The position numbers and the translations under genes are program-made. From Candidatus Hydrogenedentota bacterium (GTDB lineage: Bacteria; Hydrogenedentota; Hydrogenedentia; Hydrogenedentales; CAIZGN01), in NCBI GenBank assembly GCA_903932505.1, contig CAIZGN010000355.1, positions 1 through 34,721 of the forward strand: a DNA stretch of 34,721 bases, given 5' to 3'. Within the stretch, counting starts at the first letter, position 1, and every line of letters starts with the position of its first letter. Below the pieces are notes generated by a model. The model did no database searches. It was not told the origin of the DNA and was given only the letters and a program-made list of their open reading frames with translations. This document shows, piece after piece, positions 17,678 through 24,316 of the stretch.

Positions 17678-18592
17678 TTATTTCTTGCTAAGTTCAGCAG
17701 CCACGCCATTGACGTACTTGACGCCTTCGGCGATTTCGGGAACGGAGTTCATCCAGTTGTACTCGTATTCCGCGCTGAACACGCCTTTGAAACCCTGGCG
17801 GTGCAATTCGGTGAGAATCGCGTGCATGTCAGCCTTGCCTGAACCCCACGGCACATCATGAGCGTCTTTGGAGGCTTCATTGAGGTCTTTGATGTGCAGC
17901 GAAATGATGTGCCCTTCAAGCGCCTTGATGGCTTCGACGGGATTGATGCCGGAGCGCATCCAGTGGCCGGTGTCGGCGCAGGATCCCAGCCGCTTGCTGT
18001 GTCCCTTGCAGGCTTCCAGCACCGCTTTATAGTCGTAATACTTGCTGGGCTTGGGGTGGTTGTGGAAGGCGACGTTGATTTTGTACTCGTTCGCCAGCTT
18101 GTCCACCAAGTCCAAGGCTTCCATGGGAGGCTCAGAAACAATGGTCTCGATGCCCATGGCCTTGGCGAATTCAAAAACCTTGCGATTCGCTGCTTCATCG
18201 TTGGACAGACCAACCACGCCGTAATTGCGGAGGGTGACGTTCGCCTGTTTGAGCTTGTCCAGCACCAGCGCGTAGTTTTCTTTCGCCATGTCATGGCTGA
18301 GCTGGATTTCGGGATGCTCCTTGCTCAGCGCCTGTCCAGGATAGGCCTCAATGGTGTGCAGCCCCATGGAAGCCGTCTTGTCCACCGCCTCGAAGAAGGT
18401 GAACTTGTTGAAACTGTAGGCTTGACAGCCAATCTGCCATCCGATGGCCTCCGCAGCAGGTGCGCCACCCGTGTAGAAGGCACCACCTTCGGCCGGTTTG
18501 GCTTCGGGTGCCTTGTCCGCAGCCATACACACCCCGGATACCAGCGTCAGTGCCAGCGCGAGAATCGCCATACCTGTCCAATGCCGTTTCAT
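17678..18592 (-). CDS. Secreted sugar phosphate isomerase/epimerase-like TIM-barrel protein
   Basis: 304 residues with a signal peptide (ILALALTLVSGVCMA, cleavage near 24). The mature part is an AP-endonuclease-2/xylose-isomerase-like barrel. Metal-site residues expected of the family are present: Glu in VSEPP, His in AFHNHP, Asp and His in CADTGHW, His in SLHIKD, and Glu in SAEYEYN. Family members isomerise or epimerise sugars and polyols using a divalent metal. Export is unusual for the classical cytoplasmic enzymes but common for this subgroup in Planctomycetes-like bacteria. ATG 18592 follows AAAGGAG with 11 nt spacing. The substrate is not predictable; a role together with secreted Gfo/Idh/MocA enzymes is plausible. 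Confidence 0.88.
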   Translation of the reverse strand: MKRHWTGMAILALALTLVSGVCMAADKAPEAKPAEGGAFYTGGAPAAEAIGWQIGCQAYSFNKFTFFEAVDKTASMGLHTIEAYPGQALSKEHPEIQLSHDMAKENYALVLDKLKQANVTLRNYGVVGLSNDEAANRKVFEFAKAMGIETIVSEPPMEALDLVDKLANEYKINVAFHNHPKPSKYYDYKAVLEACKGHSKRLGSCADTGHWMRSGINPVEAIKALEGHIISLHIKDLNEASKDAHDVPWGSGKADMHAILTELHRQGFKGVFSAEYEYNWMNSVPEIAEGVKYVNGVAAELSKK

Positions 18593-18727
18593 CGTTCGAT
18601 AGTCTCCTTTGCCGTTAATTCCACGGTCTCAGAACAGCCCCCATACGCATGCGGAGACCGTCCCGGACATTTCCATCATAGTCCCACATAAACACGGGTG
18701 AGTGCAAACGCAAAAGGCGGGTGAGGG

Positions 18728-18745
18728 TTCAGGCTGAAGCCTGAA
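18728..18745. terminator. Weak hairpin between the thioesterase and TIM-barrel genes
   Basis: TTCAGGC and GCCTGAA pair across a 4-nt loop. There is no clear T-run on either side, so termination is uncertain. The remaining sequence of the 193-nt gap (18593-18785) shows nothing else convincing. Confidence 0.3.
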
Positions 18746-18785
18746 GAATGTACTTATTAGGAGCAAGAAATTGCTGGATTCTTTT

Positions 18786-19220
18786 TCAGGCTTCGTGATT
18801 TTGGGCCTGAAAGCGGTCGAGGAGTTCGCGGGGGAAGCGGGCGGCCTTGCTGGTTCCGATTTGGACGAGCATGGCGCGTTGGGTGGCTTGCGCGTGACAT
18901 ACGCCGTTAACCACGAATTCCGCCTCCAGGGTGAGGGTGGCGCGTCCGATTTTACTGGCCCACATGCGGCCCAGCGGTTCATCGAAAAGGCGAAGGGCCC
19001 TATGATACACGATATAGGTGGAGTGCAGAACCGCCATGACACCTTGCGCCACGAGGAGTTCTGGCGGGTAGTGCATGCGCAAAACTTCGTAGCGCAGGTC
19101 CTCGAGCCAGCGGACATAGACCCCGTTGTTCACATGGTTGTGCATGTCGATATCGTAGGTGCCAATGCGGATGGGCATTTCCGCAAACAGGGGGCGAGCC
19201 CCGGGATGGGCGTCAAACAC
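18786..19220 (-). CDS. Hotdog-fold acyl-CoA thioesterase (4HBT family)
   Basis: 144 residues from a GTG at 19220 that overlaps the last 8 nt of smpB, so the two are translationally coupled. The core motif DIDMHNHVNNGVYVRWLED is the classic 4HBT active-site helix (Asp then HxNN, Glu/Asp further on). An internal ATG near 19178 (MPIRIG) is an alternative start. Such enzymes hydrolyse acyl-CoA or acyl-ACP thioesters. A related thioesterase, YbgC, sits at the head of the tol-pal operon in Proteobacteria, and here the gene is in a cluster with tolB, although the motif looks closer to FatA/B-like members than to YbgC. Substrate unknown. Confidence 0.85.
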   Translation of the reverse strand: MFDAHPGARPLFAEMPIRIGTYDIDMHNHVNNGVYVRWLEDLRYEVLRMHYPPELLVAQGVMAVLHSTYIVYHRALRLFDEPLGRMWASKIGRATLTLEAEFVVNGVCHAQATQRAMLVQIGTSKAARFPRELLDRFQAQNHEA

Positions 19221-19686
19221 TGGACGACCCTTTGCGCACGGTCTTGAGTGCGCGATCCATATCCCGCTTGCTCTCCCGCTCCTTGATGGTCGCGCGCTTG
19301 TCGACGGTCTGCTTGCCTTGGCAGAGGCCCAATTCAACCTTCACCAATCCGTTCTTGAAATACACGCTCAAGGGGATAATGGTAAAGCCCTTTTCGGCAG
19401 CGCGTTGGCCCAGCTTGAGGATTTCCCGCTTGTGCATGAGCAGTTTACGCGGCCGCTCGGGGTCGTGGTTGTAAATGTTGCCCTGCTCATAGGGATTGAT
19501 GTGCGCCCCGACAAGCACGAGCCCGCCCCTCGCCAGATCGGCGTAGGAATCCTTGAGTGTCATGCTGCCGTTCACCCGTAGGGATTTGACCTCGGTGCCG
19601 ACAAGTGCGATACCCGCCTCGAAGGTCTCAAGGACGTGGTAGTCGTGCCGCGCGCGGCGATTGGTAACGATGGTCTTTTCGCCCAT
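19213..19686 (-). CDS. smpB: SsrA-binding protein SmpB
   Basis: 157 residues, normal length. Clear family features: NRRARHDYHVLETFEAGI at the N-terminus, GTEVKSLR, LVGAHINPYEQGN, the DPERPRKLLMHKREI segment, and the basic C-terminal tail (KRATIKERESKRDMDRALK) that inserts into the ribosome. SmpB binds tmRNA and is essential for rescue of stalled ribosomes by trans-translation. It lies between tolB and the thioesterase on the same strand. No tmRNA gene is visible in this window. Confidence 0.97.
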   Translation of the reverse strand: MGEKTIVTNRRARHDYHVLETFEAGIALVGTEVKSLRVNGSMTLKDSYADLARGGLVLVGAHINPYEQGNIYNHDPERPRKLLMHKREILKLGQRAAEKGFTIIPLSVYFKNGLVKVELGLCQGKQTVDKRATIKERESKRDMDRALKTVRKGSSSV

Positions 19687-19702
19687 AAATCCAGTTCCGT
19701 AC

Positions 19703-19739
19703 CCGGCGCGTCATTCCCCTCACGGGAATGACGCGCCGG
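19703..19739. repeat. Perfect 16-bp hairpin between tolB and smpB
   Basis: CCGGCGCGTCATTCCC pairs perfectly with GGGAATGACGCGCCGG across a 5-nt loop. No T-run follows on the minus strand, so it is not a standard terminator; it may be a REP-like element or an RNA processing/stability site within the transcript. Its core GGGAATGACGC recurs inside the inverted repeat at 32990-33103. Confidence 0.75.
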
Positions 19740-19770
19740 TAAATGTTGCTCTGTCCGTAGTTCCCGTGGG

Positions 19771-21093
19771 CTACTGCCGACGAGGTCCCCAGCACGGGCC
19801 TTCGCAGGCTTGGCTGATGCGGGGTACTTGGCGCTGTTCAAAGGTTGTCGCATTCACGGTCCACAGGACGCTTGAACGCGCGAAAATGACGTGACGGTTA
19901 TCGGGGGACCAGGAGGGCGACTCATTGGTGCCGGTCTCGGTTAATTGGGTGGCCTTCGATCCATCCGGTGCCATGGACCAAATCTGGAACCCCTGTCCTT
20001 TGCGTTCCACCGCATAGGCGATCTTCTGCCCGTCCGGCGACCACGAGGGGTCATACGAATTCCCGCCCTGGGTCGATATCCGGGTCTGGCCACTGCCGTC
20101 TACACCCATGACATATATCTGCGGATTGCCGCCCCGGTCGCTGACGAAAGCAATACGGCTGCCATCGGGCGAGAAGCAGGGCGAGGTGTCCCCGTCTTTG
20201 TTCCGAGTCAGGCGCACAGGGTTCTTGCCGTCAGGATCACGCAAGTATATCTCGGTGTTGCCATCCTTACTCAACGTCATGGCCAAACGGTCAGCCTTGG
20301 GGGACCAAGTGGGCGAGGAATTCAGGCCGACTTCTTTGGAGAGCGGCACTGAGGCTCCGGTGCGACGGTCATACACGTACAGGAACGAATAGCGATCTTT
20401 GTACGACAGGTAGGCGACTTTGTTTCCGTCGGGGGACAGTTTGGGGCGGATGGAGATCGAGCCGTGCTTGGTGAGGGCTTTCACGTTCGCACCGTCATAA
20501 TCTGACACATAGATTTCCTTCTTACCAGTGGCTCCGGAACTGAAGACAATCTCAGAGGTGCCGATACCGGGCGTACCGTTCAGCACACGGATGATTTCTT
20601 CTGAAAAACGGTGCGCGGCCAGACGCGGGTGCGTTTTTTCCACCCGCAGTTCCTGACCCAAGGCCTGCTCCTTGCCCTTCACATCAAAAAGCCGGAACTG
20701 GCAAACCAGCACCCCGCCCTCTTCCTGGGTCACCCCATAGACAAGGTTTTCTGCGGCCCCTTTCCAGGCATCCAAATTGATTTGGTTGGGATCAGCTGGA
20801 AGTCCAGCGAATCCCGGAGGGAATTGATTGGGCGCAAGAACCTTAAAAAGGCCCGTGAAGACCAAGTCATCCGCCACAACTTGGGCCAGCTCCGTGGCAA
20901 CGGTCAGCAGCCCGGCATCCAGCGTGGCACAAGGCGGCACGGCAATGGGAATACGGTTGTCCCCGCCTGCCTGCCTTGAATCCAAGCGTACGGCCTCCGG
21001 AGAACCCGTCGCAGAATCGGCGGTCTGCGCCACTGCACTCCAAGCCATACTGGCACAAAGAAGGCCCACAAGAATCGTCTTATTGCGTTTCAC
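19771..21093 (-). CDS. tolB: Tol-Pal system beta-propeller protein TolB
   Basis: 440 residues from a GTG at 21093 with AAAGGAG 6 nt upstream; a farther in-frame ATG at 21135 is rejected because the signal peptide (TILVGLLCASMAWSAVAQ) then starts late. The N-terminal domain (about 40-170) is TolB-like. The rest is a beta-propeller with repeated WSPDG/LSPDG/FSPDG-type blades (for example SPDGNKVAYLS, SPDGSRIAFVSDRGG, SPDGQKIAYAVERKG). TolB is periplasmic and helps the Tol-Pal complex maintain the outer membrane and constrict it in division. It follows the TolA/TonB-like gene by 38 nt. No tolQ, tolR or pal gene is adjacent. Confidence 0.93.
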   Translation of the reverse strand: MKRNKTILVGLLCASMAWSAVAQTADSATGSPEAVRLDSRQAGGDNRIPIAVPPCATLDAGLLTVATELAQVVADDLVFTGLFKVLAPNQFPPGFAGLPADPNQINLDAWKGAAENLVYGVTQEEGGVLVCQFRLFDVKGKEQALGQELRVEKTHPRLAAHRFSEEIIRVLNGTPGIGTSEIVFSSGATGKKEIYVSDYDGANVKALTKHGSISIRPKLSPDGNKVAYLSYKDRYSFLYVYDRRTGASVPLSKEVGLNSSPTWSPKADRLAMTLSKDGNTEIYLRDPDGKNPVRLTRNKDGDTSPCFSPDGSRIAFVSDRGGNPQIYVMGVDGSGQTRISTQGGNSYDPSWSPDGQKIAYAVERKGQGFQIWSMAPDGSKATQLTETGTNESPSWSPDNRHVIFARSSVLWTVNATTFEQRQVPRISQACEGPCWGPRRQ

Positions 21094-21131
21094 ATCAAAC
21101 TCCTTTCCTCTATCGGTTAACTGACGCGGCA

Positions 21132-22061
21132 TCACTCCACGCCGAACACATAAACAATGGTCAGACTCGTGCGTTCATACGCTTCCGGCAAGGGCGGGAA
21201 CGGTGCCGCCATCATGATAGCATTAACACCCGATTGACCCAAGCCCGGGTCGGCAGCTTCCTTCACGACCCGAGGGGTATCCATTAGATTTCCCGCTCGG
21301 TCCACCGAGAAAGCCACCTCCGCCAACTGATTGTCCGGTGGCAGAATCATCCCCTCCGGCATCACCCACACGCCTTCCACCTTGCGCTGCAAATTGCGGC
21401 ACCAACCGTCCAGTACCGATGGCATGCCTTCACTGCGGACCCCAGGTTTGGCGGGCCCTGTTTGGGACGGCAACCCTGTGGGCGAACCCGCCTTACCCGG
21501 CGCTGTCTTCGTGGGATTCGCGGTCGATTTCGGGTCGGTGGAAGTCGCCTTCGGGTCTTTCTTCCCGGACGAATTAGCTTCAGCCTTCTTCGGATCCTTC
21601 TTGGGCGGCTCGGTTTTCTTTTCCGGCTTCACCGGTTTCTCTGGCTCGGGCTTTTTCTCCGGCTTCTCAGGTTCCGGTTTCTTTTCCGGCTTCTCGGGTT
21701 TCGGTGGATCAGGCTTTGGCGGATCCGGCTTGGGCGGATCAGGTTTTGGGGGATCCGGCTTGGGCGGGTCTGGCTTCGGTGGATCGGGCTTTGGCGGATC
21801 CGGTTTCGGCGGGTCTGGCTTCGGCTTCTCCGCCGGTGGAGGTGGTTTGGGTACTCCCAGTCCGGGTGCCTTGTCGGACTCCGCAGCCCCGGGATCCCCG
21901 ATCTCTCCCATCTGAATGGTCACGGGATTCAAACGGGTACTCCACTGAAACAAAATGACCGCACTGCACAACAGCGACACGTGCAAACCCACCGACACCA
22001 TCACTGACCTGCGCAATGGCCCACGGCGTGTTTCTCGGTAGTATCGAAGCAGGTTGAGCAT
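21132..22061 (-). CDS. TolA/TonB-like energy-transducing protein
   Basis: 309 residues from ATG 22061 (MLNLLRYYRET); starts at 22088 or 22106 are also possible because the ribosome site is weak. A single N-terminal membrane helix (about 21-40) is followed by a long Pro/Lys-rich spacer with eight KPDPP units and then PEKPEKK units, and a C-terminal domain of about 90 residues (WCRNLQRKVEGVW, then VAFSVDRAGNL) like the TonB/TolA C-terminus. Such proteins span the periplasm and deliver proton-motive energy from the ExbBD/TolQR motor to the outer membrane. With tolB directly downstream, a TolA role is favoured over TonB. The motor genes are missing here. Confidence 0.85.
   Translation of the reverse strand: MLNLLRYYRETRRGPLRRSVMVSVGLHVSLLCSAVILFQWSTRLNPVTIQMGEIGDPGAAESDKAPGLGVPKPPPPAEKPKPDPPKPDPPKPDPPKPDPPKPDPPKPDPPKPDPPKPDPPKPEKPEKKPEPEKPEKKPEPEKPVKPEKKTEPPKKDPKKAEANSSGKKDPKATSTDPKSTANPTKTAPGKAGSPTGLPSQTGPAKPGVRSEGMPSVLDGWCRNLQRKVEGVWVMPEGMILPPDNQLAEVAFSVDRAGNLMDTPRVVKEAADPGLGQSGVNAIMMAAPFPPLPEAYERTSLTIVYVFGVE
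21706..21825 (-). repeat. Tandem 15-bp coding repeat (eight KPDPP units)
   Basis: Eight consecutive 15-bp units such as GGATCCGGCTTGGGC (plus-strand form), differing mostly at synonymous positions, encode KPDPP on the minus strand. A second, shorter repeat encoding PEPEKPEKK follows at about 21640-21700. Such arrays expand and contract by slippage, so spacer length may vary among strains. Confidence 0.9.
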
Positions 22062-22126
22062 AGTTCCACGAAGCGCTGCCGGCGCCATACGGTCGTCTAA
22101 GGCCAAATTTCAGAAAAACCAATTAT

Positions 22127-22155
22127 ATTGTATCAATTATGGCAGCAAACCACAA
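22127..22155 (-). promoter_or_regulatory. Promoter of the tolA-like/tolB/smpB operon
   Basis: Minus strand TTGTGG (22150-22155) and TACAAT (22127-22132) with 17 nt spacing; a perfect TATAAT overlaps 5 nt further on. Start of transcription would be near 22118. The remaining 22156-22370 sequence contains no gene I can support. Confidence 0.55.
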
Positions 22156-22370
22156 TATATAGGATACCCCAACTGAGGCCCCATCAAGCAAGAGGTCTGT
22201 GATTCCTGTCTCATTCAATACCGGGATTGCTAAAAGGGTTCCACCAGCTCCCATGTGCGGCGTGGTTGAGGAGGGCGACCTTTCGCTCATCCAAGCGCAC
22301 CAAGCACTGGACAGGAGAACATCTCCAGTGGGTCGTCGCACGACCGGGTGCGCTTTCCAGGGAATTTAGC

Positions 22371-22398
22371 TTTCTCGGGAACCGTTCCCTGCTATAAT
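22371..22398 (+). promoter_or_regulatory. Promoter of the heme-sensor diguanylate cyclase
   Basis: A perfect TATAAT (22393-22398) with a weak -35 (TTTCTC at 22371-22376, 16 nt spacing). The poor -35 suggests an activator may be needed. Transcription would begin near 22405, ahead of a strong GGGAGGAG ribosome site at 22417-22424. Confidence 0.5.
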
Positions 22399-22432
22399 GC
22401 TTTGTTTAATACCAGTGGGAGGAGTACGTTTG

Positions 22433-22492
22433 ATGTTCAACGGCCCGACATACGCTCATACCCTCTCCTCCCTATTGGGGATCGGTCGGTGA
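22433..22492 (+). CDS. Possible 19-residue leader peptide upstream of the diguanylate cyclase
   Basis: An ATG at 22433 lies behind the strong ribosome site GGGAGGAG (22417-22424), but its frame ends after 19 codons (MFNGPTYAHTLSS...). Its TGA overlaps the GTG of the diguanylate cyclase as GTGA, the arrangement typical of coupled translation. Either a real coupling leader, or a sign that the cyclase starts elsewhere. The peptide has no recognisable features. Confidence 0.35.
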   Translation: MFNGPTYAHTLSSLLGIGR

Positions 22493-24087
22493 GAGCACGT
22501 ATTCAGGCTTCCATCTACCCTTGGCTCCAAGCCGTAAAGAATCGCACCCGATTGGGCATGGTCGGGGTGTTTCTCGTCTCGGTTTTCTTCATGGAGGCCC
22601 TTTTTTCTTATCAGTTCCTGCTGTACAGCCGTTACGAGACGGAGGAACTTAGCGCGGCAATCAGCGTGAGTCTGCGGCCTCTCATGATGGACCGGGACAA
22701 GGGAAAGATTACTGCGGCCTTGGAGGACATCCAGCGCGAAAGTCCGTCAATGACGCAGATTTTTCTGTTGGACCGCTCCGGAAAGGTGACCATGAGCTCC
22801 AACCCGGGTCATGTGGGAAAGAGGTTCGACCGCAACACGGATCCGTCCTGCCTGGCTTGCCACGGAGACAACCAACACCACTTGAATCAGTCCAATACAA
22901 TCCTCATGGAGGATGGCAGACTGATTCTACGCAGCATCGCCGCCGAGGAAAACAAGCCCGAATGCAGCACATGCCATGACCAGGCAAGCACACACAACGG
23001 GAAGCTGATTATTGACCGGTCAGCGGTCGCCGTGCTGGCCCCCGTCTTCCGCGTGGGTCTGGTTTTGCTGGTTGGCGGACTCATAATCACCCTGCTCGCT
23101 TCGAGGGGTGTGCAGCACAGCTTTGACCGTCACCTCAAAAACTATGTGCGTCAGGAGCGGCAATTGCAGAGCCTGTACGAGTTGCTGACGCATCTGAGCA
23201 ACACAATCAACGTGGATGAGCTTCGTTCCGTCTCCGCGCAAATATTACGGAACACCTTTGGTCTGCTGTCGGTCGATGTCATCCTGCCCGGACCCAACGA
23301 TGAGTTTAGGTGGGTGTCCTACGGTGAAGGCGCGACCGAGGTGGAACGCCGAAAATTCCCGGTGCCGGATTCTTGGGCCGGGTTATTGGCCGCCTGGAAA
23401 TCCTCAAAAGAATCCGGGGTGTACGCCTCCGCCGATTCTAGAGAGCTATTTCTCTTCACCGCCTTTGAGGACGCACCGCTCGCGATGTTTGTGGTGCGCA
23501 AGGCTGAGGGTGCGTTCGACGCCTCTGAGCAGATGCTGGCCCTTATGATGACGGAGCATATCGCAGCCTCCCTTAAAAACGCCTACCTATATCATCTGGC
23601 GGTAACGGATGACCTTACGCTGCTCTTTGCACGCCGTCATTTTGATCAATGCTTGGCACGTGACCTGCAGCGTGCCGAGGTTCAGGGACAGCAGGTAGGG
23701 CTGTGTCTGCTCGACATCGATCATTTCAAGCAGGTCAATGATCTCCACGGGCATTCGGTGGGCGACCAGGTGTTGCGCGAGATGGCCATGCGCCTTACAC
23801 TCAATCTTCGAAGCACGGATCAGGCGTTTCGGTTTGGTGGCGAGGAAATTGCAGTCATTTCCCTCCAGAGTTCCATGCAAAATGCCGTAGAACTTGCCGA
23901 GCGCATCCGCGAGACCATAGAAAAAGAATCCTTCACGGAACTGGGGCTGAAACTCACCGTCAGCATCGGGGTCGCCTGTTCGAACAATCGAAGCGACTTG
24001 CCACCCCGGGTTTTGTTTGAGGAGGCCGATGCCGCACTATATCGCGCGAAGAATGGCGGTCGAAACAGTGTGGTGGCGAGCGCATAG
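22489..24087 (+). CDS. Diguanylate cyclase with periplasmic di-heme c sensor, GAF-like and GGDEF domains
   Basis: 532 residues from GTG 22489; a GTG at 22348 is in frame but lies upstream of the promoter. Order: membrane helix (about 23-46), periplasmic sensor with two heme c sites CLACH (121-125) and CSTCH (159-163), second helix (about 183-205), GAF-like region (about 235-370), GGDEF domain (about 380-530). The active site reads RFGGEEI (448-454) and the inhibitory I-site RxxD is present at R441-D444, so an active, feedback-inhibited cyclase is expected. The product c-di-GMP usually promotes sessile growth and represses motility. The hemes suggest sensing of redox state or a gas. The gene is divergent from the tol operon and has its own promoter. 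Confidence 0.9.
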   Translation: MRARIQASIYPWLQAVKNRTRLGMVGVFLVSVFFMEALFSYQFLLYSRYETEELSAAISVSLRPLMMDRDKGKITAALEDIQRESPSMTQIFLLDRSGKVTMSSNPGHVGKRFDRNTDPSCLACHGDNQHHLNQSNTILMEDGRLILRSIAAEENKPECSTCHDQASTHNGKLIIDRSAVAVLAPVFRVGLVLLVGGLIITLLASRGVQHSFDRHLKNYVRQERQLQSLYELLTHLSNTINVDELRSVSAQILRNTFGLLSVDVILPGPNDEFRWVSYGEGATEVERRKFPVPDSWAGLLAAWKSSKESGVYASADSRELFLFTAFEDAPLAMFVVRKAEGAFDASEQMLALMMTEHIAASLKNAYLYHLAVTDDLTLLFARRHFDQCLARDLQRAEVQGQQVGLCLLDIDHFKQVNDLHGHSVGDQVLREMAMRLTLNLRSTDQAFRFGGEEIAVISLQSSMQNAVELAERIRETIEKESFTELGLKLTVSIGVACSNNRSDLPPRVLFEEADAALYRAKNGGRNSVVASA

Positions 24088-24124
24088 CCTGCGAACCCCG
24101 TGGTTGGCGAATCCAGCAGGAAAG

Positions 24125-24153
24125 TTGACTTAACCGCTTTTCTTTGCTATCAT
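24125..24153 (+). promoter_or_regulatory. Promoter of the metY gene
   Basis: TTGACT (24125-24130) and TATCAT (24148-24153), each one base off consensus, with exactly 17 nt between them. Transcription from about 24160 gives an unusually long leader of about 155 nt. Confidence 0.7.
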
Positions 24154-24159
24154 TAAGCG

Positions 24160-24316
24160 TAATCTTGGTTGCCTTAATCGGAATTAAGTTGTTTGGTGCT
24201 GTTTTCTTCATCAGGCAGGGAATGTATTACTTGAATAGGCGGTTTTTAAACAGGCACGAATTTCAAAGTGGAAATTCGAGCGTCGGTTCCAGCGGAATCG
24301 ATAGAAAGGGAAGAAC
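24160..24316 (+). promoter_or_regulatory. Long structured leader of metY, possible regulatory RNA
   Basis: Two hairpins can be drawn by eye: CTTAAT-CGGA-ATTAAG near 24172-24187, and CGAATTTC-AAAGTG-GAAATTCG at 24257-24278. I looked for SAM-I and SAM-II conserved blocks and did not find them. The leader also contains a 32-codon open frame (ATG 24222 to TGA 24320) preceded by AGGCAGGGA, whose stop overlaps the metY start as ATGA. Sulfur-amino-acid genes are often controlled by leader RNAs, so control here is plausible but not shown. Confidence 0.35.

Noticed and set aside
21706-21825. Regular short repeats that could suggest a CRISPR array
   Set aside because: Units are contiguous 15-bp direct repeats with no spacers and keep an open reading frame; they are coding repeats.
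21331-21915. Plus-strand frame rich in GFGGSG repeats that looks like a glycine-rich structural protein
   Set aside because: It is the complement of the KPDPP-coding repeats of the TolA/TonB-like gene; the minus-strand frame has the membrane helix and TonB-like C-terminus.
22123-22341. 72-codon minus-strand frame upstream of the tolA-like gene
   Set aside because: No family resemblance or ribosome site, and its 3' end overlaps the promoter region of the tol operon.
22348-22488. Extended N-terminus for the diguanylate cyclase from GTG 22348
   Set aside because: It would place the start codon upstream of the TATAAT box at 22393-22398 and adds residues without family resemblance.
24160-24316. 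SAM riboswitch upstream of metY
   Set aside because: I could not find the conserved SAM-I or SAM-II sequence blocks; only an unassigned structured leader is reported.
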